From NCBI GenBank assembly GCA_910577085.1, contig CAJTLE010000067.1, forward strand, positions 1 through 15,870: a stretch of DNA of 15,870 nt, written 5' to 3'. Below are positions 8,301 through 14,131 of the stretch, one piece after another. The DNA comes from an uncultured Allobaculum sp. GTDB lineage: Bacteria > Bacillota_I > Bacilli_A > Erysipelotrichales > Erysipelotrichaceae. Made by a program: the position numbers and the translations under genes. Every line of letters begins with the position of its first letter. Position 1 is the first letter of the stretch. Below the pieces are notes generated by a model. The model did no database searches. It was not told the DNA's origin and saw only the letters and a list, made by a program, of their open reading frames with translations.

Positions 8301-8788
8301 ATGCTGGAGCTCAGCAGCTTGATGCTGGTATCAAGCAAGCTGATGCCGGAGCCAGAGATCTGGATAATGGCGCTGGCCAGCTGATGGATGGTGTTAACCA
8401 GGTCAATGATGGCGCTCATCAGTTAGCGTCGGGTGCAAATGACTTAAATTCTGGTGCCAACGATTTGCAGGCTGGTGTCAACCAGTTAAAAGCCGGCGCT
8501 GATGAATTACATGCTGGCGCTGTGAAGTTCGATACCGAAGGTATGGGCAAACTCAAAGAAGTCCTTGGATGGGGCGAAGATAAGATCGATGCTTTCAAGA
8601 CGATCTGCAATGAAGTCAAAGACCTCAACAATTCTTCTGAAGGATTTGCCGGAACGACTGAAAATGTTGGAGCAACCAAAGTCAGATACATCTTCAAGAT
8701 GGAAGACATCGACAATGGTAAAACTACGGATTCAAAATCTTCCGAATCTTCTGAGTCTTCAGAAGCCGCATCCAGTCAGACCAAATAA
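5321..8788 (+). CDS. Secreted X-X-X-Leu-X-X-Gly heptad-repeat protein, partner of the MMPL exporter
   Basis: The protein has 1155 residues if started at ATG 5321, which has GAAGG at 5305-5309. A GTG at 5303 is an alternative. Residues 1-32 look like a signal peptide ending AILA, cleaved before NDEE. About 245 residues of a non-repetitive domain follow. Then come 25 heptads of the QLxDGTx type (278-452), a 441-residue Ala/Ser/Gln-rich region with coiled-coil character (453-893), another 25 heptads (894-1068), and an acidic Ser-rich tail. The heptads match the X-X-X-Leu-X-X-Gly repeat type seen in YhgE/Pip-like proteins. Unlike those, I see no membrane segment after the signal peptide and no LPxTG motif. 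The protein is therefore probably released, or held by non-covalent contacts. Coupling to the exporter suggests a shared job. An extracellular stalk or adaptor role is inference. Confidence 0.88.
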   Translation: MHNRTNRTIRILEASILSGTMVVTTLPTAILANDEEADENKTEKTETVYTFVDPDGNIDKTIVSSWLHNDDGLDTVKEVLNLTDVQNLKGDEEPVVDGQNYTWNVKGNDLYYQGETTKKPPIAISITYTLDGKPIKASELEGKSGHLVTTIHFTNTENRPVKVDGKDVVIHPTFLAGGLMSLDGDIFSNVTCDQGKTVNDGDKEFLAFAAVPGLTETMKSAGLEDLTDKLDASDDIVVQADVKDYKAPEMYMGASNEFELSELADLDKISDLSGQVGQLFDGADQLVDGTAQLADGTAQLADGTGQLVDGTSQLSTGASTLADGTDQLVAGVSQLKNGTSQLVDGTSQLSAGSSVLVDGTYQLEQGTIQAVDGTAQLKDGASALQAGTLALVDGSNDLKAGTSELASGSSQLAAGTTQLKDGAAALSAGAATLAKGAGDLETGTSKLADGAKSLNDQVTQAATDMPGQLETLDAGADAVYKGVVQLSTGLKQMQQQLEVLQPETQIGQLNGALNGIEEASSKIGTSTGDLEGQIATLTSQVQQLENQKASLTQELTAAKLQAANAVMAMKNNAASLSGDSAALDQAQGSLNAAASTLPDAASKIQAGSDQLNASVSNIQQSVDNANAQIADVNASLSQAGAAKAGVQENLNAAQSANASAQAELSGVQSSVENSRANLMAQASALQESNPEAAAVLADAANSLPDTTSAQSALQAASGSMQAAAGSAEQMPDAVAGIDAQVPGVDPSAASTVQDAINDLNASAGHVANASNTISSTAGSVSATQSNVAFAADQIITLDDTPTTDTTLADAANGAAASLSTINDANSSIAGYIKTARAVSDNLKNGLTLLSGALAGTEQQQGIVAGATSLEEGSSNLYESIHTKLIPDLNKNFAQLAEGTAQLSNGADAVNTGAQQLASGASELSAGASQLSSGTVEVDSGASALAAGASKLDAGAGALNAGIAQVNDGAAALYTGGAALYDGAVQLRDGAAQVHAGAQQLDAGIKQADAGARDLDNGAGQLMDGVNQVNDGAHQLASGANDLNSGANDLQAGVNQLKAGADELHAGAVKFDTEGMGKLKEVLGWGEDKIDAFKTICNEVKDLNNSSEGFAGTTENVGATKVRYIFKMEDIDNGKTTDSKSSESSESSEAASSQTK
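6152..6676 (+). repeat. First heptad array, 25 units of 21 bp
   Basis: Twenty-five in-phase units encode 7 residues each, running from QLFDGAD to KLADGAK, with consensus (Q/A)L-x-(D/A)-G-(T/A)-x. Leu and Gly positions are nearly invariant while codons differ between adjacent units. Units 2-4 are almost identical in protein but carry several synonymous changes. This points to selection on the protein rather than recent DNA duplication. Confidence 0.92.
8000..8524 (+). repeat. Second heptad array, 25 units of 21 bp
   Basis: Twenty-five in-phase units run from QLAEGTA to ELHAGAV, with consensus (Q/A)(L/V)-x-(A/D)-G-A-x. They are richer in Ala at position 6 than the first array, which prefers Thr. 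The array has exactly the same number of units and length (525 bp) as the first. Confidence 0.92.
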
Positions 8789-8844
8789 ATTTTCGAAAAC
8801 AAAGAATAAAACTTTCCCGGCTGCTTCATTATGAAGCGGACCAG

Positions 8845-8880
8845 AAGTCTCAGATGGAATCTTCGTCTGGGACTTTTTTT
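8845..8880 (+). terminator. Terminator of the MMPL / heptad-protein operon
   Basis: AGTCTCAGATG (8846-8856) pairs with CGTCTGGGACT (8864-8874), with two G-T wobbles and a 7-nt loop, followed by a run of seven T. A smaller hairpin, GCTTCATTATGAAGC (8823-8837), precedes it. It lies about 60 bases after the stop codon. Confidence 0.85.
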
Positions 8881-9437
8881 ATACTCGGACAGGGTGCAAA
8901 AGAGAGGATCCCTGCGATTGTTCTCCTAAATATTCCGCCTAAAAAACGTCCAACCGATGCCTGAAAACCTGTCTTTTCGAGCAAAAGTTCTCGAATATCT
9001 TGGCTGTTTTTTTGATTGATTTCTTTAATTTTGTATGTAAATATTGAATTACCGATTACAGAAACAGATAAAAATCAGTGTAATTTTTTTTGTTTGTGAG
9101 AAAAGCAGTGTTGACTGTTCTTTTGTCTGCTGCACCTGTCACTCCGCCAAAGTATTGTGCGGTAATATGGTGCGGTACCTAAAACACTGGATTATTGTTG
9201 CCAACAAGCTGGAAAGGATGGCGGTCCTAAAGAAGTAGACCATTCAGCATGACTGCTCGCAGATTGAAAATCAGCCGCGTACGCTTTGGATTCAAACGGA
9301 TGCTGGCAATCAGTGAGCGGGAATCATGACGCGGTTTCCGATCTACCCGGTCAGGTTGCGGGTGGCAGCTGCGGCAGAATTTTTACAAAACTGGCTTGCT
9401 TTTGCGGAATGGAGAGTAACCGCCGGGGATAGAAATA
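8881..9437. other. Gene-poor stretch after the exporter operon
   Basis: No convincing gene. A 64-codon frame from a TTG at 9044 has no ribosome binding site and an implausible composition. Two very short plus-strand frames, 9249-9329 (26 residues, strongly basic) and 9326-9451 (41 residues), overlap by an ATGA, and the second overlaps the small membrane ORF at 9438. They may be a decayed gene, leader ORFs or chance. A weak hairpin TTCGAG / CTCGAA lies near 8977-8996. Confidence 0.4.
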
Positions 9438-9566
9438 ATGTTTACGAATAAAAAGAAAGAACCGGATCTAGCCGGATTTTTAATTCTTATAGCAATATGG
9501 ATGCTCCTTATCCTGATGTTTATATTCAAAGATTGTCATATAACCGCTTTTTTGTTTAATTTTTAG
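9438..9566 (+). CDS. Small single-pass membrane protein, 42 residues (putative)
   Basis: This short frame starts with a basic and polar N-terminus (MFTNKKKEPDLAG), then one hydrophobic helix (FLILIAIWMLLILMFIF, about residues 14-30), and a short tail. GGGGA at 9425-9429 lies 8 bases before the ATG. Only one base separates its stop from the next ATG, suggesting the two are translated together. I recognise no family. The positive-then-hydrophobic layout is what a real small membrane protein would show, but a chance frame in A+T-rich DNA cannot be excluded. Confidence 0.4.
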   Translation: MFTNKKKEPDLAGFLILIAIWMLLILMFIFKDCHITAFLFNF

Positions 9567-9567
9567 C

Positions 9568-9759
9568 ATGATAATTGTTACGATCAAACGATTGTTTCCC
9601 GCTATGGGCATTCAATTGACCTCACCTGTTAAATGGGTACTCCTATTGATAGGCGTGGGACTTTTGCTTCTGCAAATCGGATTTAAAGACTATTATCCAT
9701 ATTCCCAGGTTGGCTGCGCGGCCATTGTTTTGATCGGTTTCTGGAATCTGCTGCGATAA
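9568..9759 (+). CDS. Small two-pass membrane protein, 63 residues (putative)
   Basis: The frame encodes two hydrophobic segments, roughly residues 22-37 (KWVLLLIGVGLLLLQIGF) and 48-60 (GCAAIVLIGFWNLL), joined by the short polar stretch KDYYPYSQ. It begins one base after the stop of the preceding 42-residue frame and has no ribosome binding site of its own, so expression would depend on coupling. Both small proteins share an F-K-D after their first hydrophobic segment. Family and function are unknown. The gene may start later, at the Met 13 codon. Confidence 0.5.
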   Translation: MIIVTIKRLFPAMGIQLTSPVKWVLLLIGVGLLLLQIGFKDYYPYSQVGCAAIVLIGFWNLLR

Positions 9760-9929
9760 AAAAACGCGATATCTCGGTGGATGCTGAAAATACAGTAAAT
9801 ATCCAATTTAGCAGATCCATGCGGATGGTATGCGGTTAGTAGATCTGTATCTTCGTCCTCTTTCTGGTGCAATAAATTTATGCCTTTTGATTTCTAAAAT
9901 AATCTTTTTTGATTTGTGGAGGGATGTAA

Positions 9930-10571
9930 ATGAAAACACTAAGGAAACGAATAATCGCTTTGTCTATGACCATGTGTAGTGTTCTTACGATGGCTGGATG
10001 CAATTCTTCTGAAAGCAAGCTTTCTTTTACGTCTGCCAGCAATGACCTTTATACCTACTACTATGGCCAGAATCTCAATGGCCTGTTTACAGGCGACGAT
10101 GCTGGTTTTCTATACAGCGTGGCAGACGATTTTGATGGCCCGATGCCAGTGGTCGAAATTGAATTGGATGAAAACCTGTATAATCACACCCAAATCGTTC
10201 CAGTCAGCGTGACCAGTGGATCCGAGTCGATTTCCCGGACAATCAAGGTGATTATTCTGGACCGATATCCACCTGAAATCACTGTCAACCTGCCTGAAAA
10301 GCCGGACATGTATGATCAGATCACTGATATTATCCAGGTTCAGGATCAAGTCGACTGGACTGGTGCGGTATATGAAATTCCATTTATTGCTCAATTTGAC
10401 CCCAGTACAGTGAATTACGACCACCCCGGCTGGGTTACGAATACAACACGCAATGCGGACCAAGTTATTTTTCCATTTGACGACTCATTAGGTAAGTATT
10501 CAAAAATTGAAGTCGTGGCGTGGGATGGCCATGGCAATTTCAGTCGCAAGACCGTAGAAATCCCTCGCTGA
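9930..10571 (+). CDS. Lipoprotein of unknown function, beta-rich
   Basis: This 213-residue protein has a clear lipoprotein signal: MKTLRKR, a hydrophobic stretch, then a TMAGC lipobox with Cys 24 as the lipidated residue. It should be anchored on the outer face of the membrane. The mature part is rich in predicted beta strands. A segment starting near residue 112 (DRYPPEITVNLPEKP) resembles an edge of an Ig-like or cadherin-like fold, and the C-terminus (VVAWDGHGNFSRKTVEI) looks like the last strand of such a domain. No catalytic motif is seen. GGAGGG at 9918-9923 is a strong ribosome binding site 6 bases before the ATG. It stands alone, with A+T-rich non-coding DNA on both sides. Family not recognised. 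Confidence 0.8.
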   Translation: MKTLRKRIIALSMTMCSVLTMAGCNSSESKLSFTSASNDLYTYYYGQNLNGLFTGDDAGFLYSVADDFDGPMPVVEIELDENLYNHTQIVPVSVTSGSESISRTIKVIILDRYPPEITVNLPEKPDMYDQITDIIQVQDQVDWTGAVYEIPFIAQFDPSTVNYDHPGWVTNTTRNADQVIFPFDDSLGKYSKIEVVAWDGHGNFSRKTVEIPR

Positions 10572-10711
10572 TTAAAAAGCCAGTTGATCTTCAAATTCCT
10601 TATCCTGAACTTTGCACGTCTGTGTTCCTTAGTTGAACCGCGTCTATATATTTGATTCAGAAACGCTTTATATATGCAAAATATATTGCTTTTTAACGTT
10701 TTGCAGATATC

Positions 10712-10741
10712 GATCCTAAGGAATACGTGTTCCTTAGGATC
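10712..10741. repeat. 12-bp perfect hairpin with TTCCTTA arms
   Basis: GATCCTAAGGAA (10712-10723) and TTCCTTAGGATC (10730-10741) are exact complements around the 6-nt loop TACGTG. No T run follows, so it is not a standard terminator. Confidence 0.85.
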
Positions 10742-10797
10742 ATAAAGACACCATAGACTTTATGAGTTATATATTTAATCTTATTAAGATGTTTTAA

Positions 10798-10817
10798 AAA
10801 CTAAATCGATTTAGTTT
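10798..10817. repeat. 20-bp perfect palindrome
   Basis: AAACTAAATCGATTTAGTTT reads the same on both strands with no spacer. A perfect dyad of this length in a non-coding region resembles a binding site for a dimeric regulator. No regulator gene lies next to it. Confidence 0.85.
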
Positions 10818-10931
10818 CAGCTTCTTGAGGCACTCGTCAAGAAGCCTAAGGAACATTTTTTGAAAAGTTCAGGTTCCTTATACAACTGAGTTTGGCATGA
10901 AGCTGTATTCTTTCATTTATTCGTTTATCTG

Positions 10932-10975
10932 AATCCGAAGATTCTCCTGATTAAAAGGATATCTTCGGATTTTTT
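10932..10975 (+). terminator. Strong intrinsic terminator before the protease gene
   Basis: AATCCGAAGAT (10932-10942) and ATCTTCGGATT (10961-10971) form a perfect 11-bp stem. A small inner TCCT / AGGA stem lies inside it and a T run (10970-10975) follows. It lies about 360 bases past the lipoprotein stop, so it may instead end an RNA from the palindrome cluster. Confidence 0.8.
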
Positions 10976-11110
10976 GTTGGATGGGGGATAGAGGTCCAAT
11001 CGTTTTGAAACGATAGTTGGCGGCGCGGGGCTGTCTGGAAAAGTGGGGAAGAAATCAGAAGGGATCGACAGGTTACCATCTGGCTTTTACAATGAAATTG
11101 TCGAAATTCG

Positions 11111-11152
11111 AATGAAAACGAACCAGAAGAGTCGATTTTCATTGTGTTTTTA
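11111..11152 (+). promoter_or_regulatory. Terminator-like hairpin in the protease leader
   Basis: AATGAAAACGA (11111-11121) pairs with TCGATTTTCATT (11132-11143) with one bulged A, followed by GTGTTTTTA. It lies 16 bases upstream of the protease ribosome binding site. It could be an attenuator if the protease promoter is upstream, or a weak second terminator if the promoter is downstream. I could not find a convincing promoter on either side. Confidence 0.35.
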
Positions 11153-11181
11153 AATTTGGCGCTGAAAGAAAGGAAATTTTT

Positions 11182-12576
11182 ATGACGAAGTTTTCGCATT
11201 TTATTGATTTGCATAGATGGAAGAGCCAGAGAAGATCTCTGGCTGCCAGAGGGATGGCGATGGTCCTGGCTGGCGGCTTATGTCTTGGTGCTATCTGCCC
11301 GCTTTCATTGCACGCCATGGAAGATCCGTCTGTAAATTCTGTCGTTTCTACCGTCCAGAAAGATCAGGCAACGCAAATCACAAAGGATGCCTGGATTCAC
11401 CCCCTGCCCAAAGAAGTGGATGGCATTGTTTCAGAAAGCGGCAGGCTGCAAGAAGATTTTGCTTTCCAGACAGAAAGCTCCATTCGCCAATGGCCAGTGC
11501 TGAGGGATTTACGGCAGCAAGTGACTGATTTTGCTCTGACAGGCAATCGTGCCCTCTGTCGTCTTTCCTTATATTTTAAGGATCCTTCTACCAGTGAACT
11601 CCGCCGATTTGCGGGGAGCGGATTTATCGTGGGCAAGAGCAGTGTTCTTACAAGTGCTCATTGTCTGTATGATCATGAAGATCACTTAGGCTGGGTCGAA
11701 CGGATTGTCCTGGAAGTGCCCAATCGGGATGGAACGTACAGTACCTATGACAGCCAGATTGAAAACGTGGATGTCGTCATACCGGAAGGATATGGGTTGA
11801 GCGCGGATTCGGCTTTGGATCTTGGCATGATTCGCCTGAACAGTCCGATTGGAACATGGCATGGGCTGTTAGAAGCCTCAACGGATGTCCATCAGGGAGA
11901 TACGCTTTTGAATGCCGGCTATCCAAAAGATCTGGCCACCCCGACTCAACGTCCTTTATATGCGGCCTCGGGTCCGGCGCTTGATATTTCCCAGGGGGAA
12001 ATTGCGGTCGGAATCTATTCGAGCGGCGGTTCCAGTGGATCCCCTTTTATCAATCTGGAAGGCCAGGCGGTTGGAGTGCTCAGTTATGGCGCCTTTTTAT
12101 CCGGTGATGGAAGACAGCGGGCCAGCATGGGACCTTGCTTCAATTCGCAATGGATTGAATGGCTGAGCACCAATGGGGATATCGGCTCTCCGGTCTATCG
12201 CGCCTACAATCCCAATTCGGGTGAGCATGTGTATACGATGAGTTTTGGCGAACTGGTGGTTCTGGTGCAGGCTGGATGGCGGGATGAAGGTCTGGCCTGG
12301 TACAGTGCGCAAGACGAAGGCAAACCAGTCTATCGCGTGTATAACCCAAATGCGGGCGATCACCATTACACCACCAGTGCTGCTGAAGTTAGTCATCTGG
12401 AAAGTCTGGGCTGGAAAGGGGAAGGGCCTTGCTGGAGAGTGGGGAGTGAGGATCGAACGGTGTATCGGCTTTATAATCCAAATGCGTGTACGGGAACCCA
12501 TCACTTTACCCGAAATGCCAGTGAAGCAGCGGCTTTGCAGGCAGCAGGCTGGCGATCGGAAGGAACTTTGCAGTAA
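11182..12576 (+). CDS. Secreted trypsin/V8-like serine protease with three YNPN repeats
   Basis: This 464-residue exported protein has a long basic N-terminus, a hydrophobic core (MAMVLAGGLCLGAICPLSL) and a likely cleavage after LHA (residue 45). The protease domain spans about 140-330 and keeps the triad: His160 in TSAHC, Asp213 in ALDLG, Ser285 in GSSGSP. This matches the chymotrypsin-fold S1 family, nearest to the V8/glutamyl endopeptidase group. The C-terminus has three repeats starting at P337, P382 and T426, each with VYRxYNPN then HxYT or HHFT and a GW-x-x-EG end. These resemble the DUF5648 (PF18885) repeat, which is often attached to secreted enzymes. There is no anchor or LPxTG. AAAGGAA (11169-11175) gives a good start. 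The repeats probably bind a surface or polymer. The substrate is unknown. Confidence 0.9.
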   Translation: MTKFSHFIDLHRWKSQRRSLAARGMAMVLAGGLCLGAICPLSLHAMEDPSVNSVVSTVQKDQATQITKDAWIHPLPKEVDGIVSESGRLQEDFAFQTESSIRQWPVLRDLRQQVTDFALTGNRALCRLSLYFKDPSTSELRRFAGSGFIVGKSSVLTSAHCLYDHEDHLGWVERIVLEVPNRDGTYSTYDSQIENVDVVIPEGYGLSADSALDLGMIRLNSPIGTWHGLLEASTDVHQGDTLLNAGYPKDLATPTQRPLYAASGPALDISQGEIAVGIYSSGGSSGSPFINLEGQAVGVLSYGAFLSGDGRQRASMGPCFNSQWIEWLSTNGDIGSPVYRAYNPNSGEHVYTMSFGELVVLVQAGWRDEGLAWYSAQDEGKPVYRVYNPNAGDHHYTTSAAEVSHLESLGWKGEGPCWRVGSEDRTVYRLYNPNACTGTHHFTRNASEAAALQAAGWRSEGTLQ

Positions 12577-12689
12577 CAGTGAGAACAATTTCAGGACTGG
12601 AGCAGACCTTATTTGATCGCTTTTCAATTCTGTTACAGAAATAGGTTTCAATAAAATAAGGCAAAACCTGACAATTTGAATTCAATTCC

Positions 12690-12738
12690 GGCCATGACTG
12701 TCTTCTGTTCTCCTTAGAAGATCAGTCATGGCCTTTTT
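12690..12738 (+). terminator. Intrinsic terminator after the protease gene
   Basis: GGCCATGACT (12690-12699) and AGTCATGGCC (12724-12733) form the base of the stem. TCTTCT / AGAAGA extends it around a short loop, and TTTTT (12734-12738) follows. It separates the protease from the acetyltransferase gene. Confidence 0.85.
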
Positions 12739-12835
12739 GAGGTATAGAGTAAGAGCGGACTTCTAACAAATAAGAAAACGAAAGCAAACTTGGAAAGTTT
12801 CAGAAATGCTTTGAAGAAAAATGGAGGAAAATTTT

Positions 12836-13312
12836 ATGATTCGCCAGGCTCAAGTTGCCCCAAAAGATATTGAAAAGATTCATGACCTGCTCAGTCAGGT
12901 TCTCAACGTTCATCACGCTGCCCGCCCGGATTTATTTAAAAGCGGCGCCCGCAAATACACGGATGAAGAACTGACTGAAATTCTCGAAGATCCAAAACGA
13001 CCGATTTTTGTCTATGAAAATGAGGACGGCGAGATTTGCGGTTATGCATTCTGTGTGCTCCAGCAGCATCTCAACAACAACATTCTGACCGACATAAAAA
13101 CCTTATATATCGATGATTTGTGTGTGGATCAGAATGCCAGACATCAGAGAATCGGTCATCAACTGTATGACTATGTCTGCAAGTACGCCAAAGAAATCGG
13201 CTGCTACAATGTTACCCTGAATGTCTGGGCCGATAACACCAGTGCTCTGAAATTTTATGAGTCGCTGGGCCTCAAACCCCAGAAAATTGGCATGGAAAAA
13301 ATTCTGGTCTAA
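12836..13312 (+). CDS. GNAT-family N-acetyltransferase
   Basis: This 158-residue cytoplasmic enzyme is of the GCN5-related acetyltransferase family, which transfers acetyl from acetyl-CoA to an amine on a small molecule or protein. Strand beta 4 and the pyrophosphate loop are visible as LYIDDLCVDQNARHQRIGHQL (Q104 to Q109 in the loop; the usual last Gly/Ala is Gln). Motif B is NVTLNVWADNTSALKFYESLGL near the C-terminus. An upstream ATG at 12821 is rejected because the codons after it are the ribosome binding site itself (GGAGG, 12823-12827, 8 bases before ATG 12836). The small lipoprotein begins 54 bases after its stop with no terminator between, so the two may be cotranscribed. The substrate cannot be assigned. 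Confidence 0.9.
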   Translation: MIRQAQVAPKDIEKIHDLLSQVLNVHHAARPDLFKSGARKYTDEELTEILEDPKRPIFVYENEDGEICGYAFCVLQQHLNNNILTDIKTLYIDDLCVDQNARHQRIGHQLYDYVCKYAKEIGCYNVTLNVWADNTSALKFYESLGLKPQKIGMEKILV

Positions 13313-13366
13313 CCATGTTCAGATGATTTTTGAACTTCCTATACTGGGTTTAGGGGGATTGTTAAT

Positions 13367-13852
13367 ATGAAAAAAACATCTATTCTTCTTTGTGCCCTTG
13401 TGGCTTTGATCAGTGGAGGTTGTATGACACAGACCCAGTCCGAACAAAAAGTGGATGAATCGATCAGCAAAAGTGCAGTATCCAGTCTGAATGACAGCGC
13501 CCGTAAACTGCTGGATACCTTCCGGGATCAGTCGCAGGATCTTTATGATGAACTGCGGGAGATCAACGAAAAAGAGATGTCGAGCGATACGTATACCGAG
13601 ACGAAAAAGAAGTTGACCGATCAGTTTGACCAGCTTTATGAAGGGGAATTGCCTGCTTATGAGCAGACATATGAAGCGCTCAAATCGGATCCAGAACTTC
13701 GCAAGTCACTTGAGGCTCTCAAAGACCAGACCCAGGAGATCTACAAACAGATCACAGGCAGTGATCAGAAGGAAGGGATGGATCTTTCCAAGCTGACGGA
13801 AGCTATGAAGAATTTTGACAGCTCATATATGAAGGCCAATAACCTGCGCTAA
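13367..13852 (+). CDS. Small helical lipoprotein of unknown function
   Basis: This 161-residue protein has a lipoprotein signal (MKKTSILLCALVALISGGC, Cys19 lipidated). The mature part is almost wholly charged and helical, with many Lys, Glu, Asp and Gln, for example SARKLLDTFRDQSQDLYDEL and SLEALKDQTQEIYKQI. It probably forms a coiled coil or helical bundle outside the membrane. AGGGGG at 13352-13357 is the ribosome binding site. A weak promoter (TTCAGA 13318, TATACT 13340) may lie in the gap after the acetyltransferase. I do not recognise a family. Confidence 0.85.
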   Translation: MKKTSILLCALVALISGGCMTQTQSEQKVDESISKSAVSSLNDSARKLLDTFRDQSQDLYDELREINEKEMSSDTYTETKKKLTDQFDQLYEGELPAYEQTYEALKSDPELRKSLEALKDQTQEIYKQITGSDQKEGMDLSKLTEAMKNFDSSYMKANNLR

Positions 13853-13861
13853 GCTCATCCC

Positions 13862-13900
13862 TACCGGAATGATCGAAAGAAGATCATTTCCGGTATTTTT
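13862..13900 (+). terminator. Intrinsic terminator after the small lipoprotein
   Basis: TACCGGAATGATC (13862-13874) pairs with GATCATTTCCGGTA (13882-13895) with one bulged T, followed by TTTTT. It begins about 10 bases after the stop codon and closes the acetyltransferase-lipoprotein unit. Confidence 0.9.
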
Positions 13901-14131
13901 CTTTGCGAGTAGAATGGAAACAGAAACGAAACAGACGACAATGCAATACGGGATCTGAATGGACAGGAACACAGATCTGATTGAATAGATCTCTAAATAC
14001 CTGTCTTCTCGGTGCCTTATATCCGGCTGTCTGGCCTTATTTCTGTCAAACAGGTTATCCGATCTTATCTCTGTCTAATATAAGGAAAGGTTCTGAACTC
14101 GCATTGTCTGAAAATGAAAAGAGGGAATCGT

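Larger units (their letters stand above)
10572..10931. other. A+T-rich palindrome cluster with repeated TTCCTTA motifs
   Basis: No gene. TTCCTTA occurs on the plus strand at 10596, 10625, 10731 and 10874 (start positions approximate to one base) and in reverse as TAAGGAA at 10717 and 10847. The reverse/forward pairs form hairpins: GATCCTAAGGAA (10712-10723) with TTCCTTAGGATC (10730-10741), and TAAGGAAC (10847-10854) with GTTCCTTA (10873-10880). Between them lie a 13-bp palindrome (10778-10790), a 20-bp palindrome (10798-10817) and a 9-bp stem (10820-10828 with 10837-10845). The cluster ends at the terminator at 10932. It may be a structured RNA or an operator cluster. Confidence 0.5.

Noticed and set aside
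6152..8524. Tandem 21-bp repeats considered as a CRISPR or satellite array
   Set aside because: The repeats are in frame, have no spacers, vary mostly at synonymous sites, and encode a known type of heptad.
7245..8715. Several minus-strand and alternate-frame ORFs inside the heptad protein
   Set aside because: Long repeats of 21 bp with few stops in other frames create such shadows. The Leu/Ser-rich translations simply mirror the repeat.
9044..9238. 64-codon plus-strand frame rich in Cys
   Set aside because: It starts at TTG without a ribosome binding site, has an odd composition, and shows no signal of a known domain.
12097..12651. 184-codon minus-strand frame under the protease C-terminus
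   Set aside because: It lies antisense to a well-supported protease and its repeats, its translation has no domain character, and it runs past the end of that gene without a start signal.
12821..12835. Earlier ATG for the acetyltransferase
   Set aside because: The codons after it are the GGAGG ribosome binding site of the ATG at 12836.
14114..14131. Earlier ATG for the nitroreductase
   Set aside because: The GAGGG ribosome binding site lies inside this extension, 6 bases before ATG 14132.
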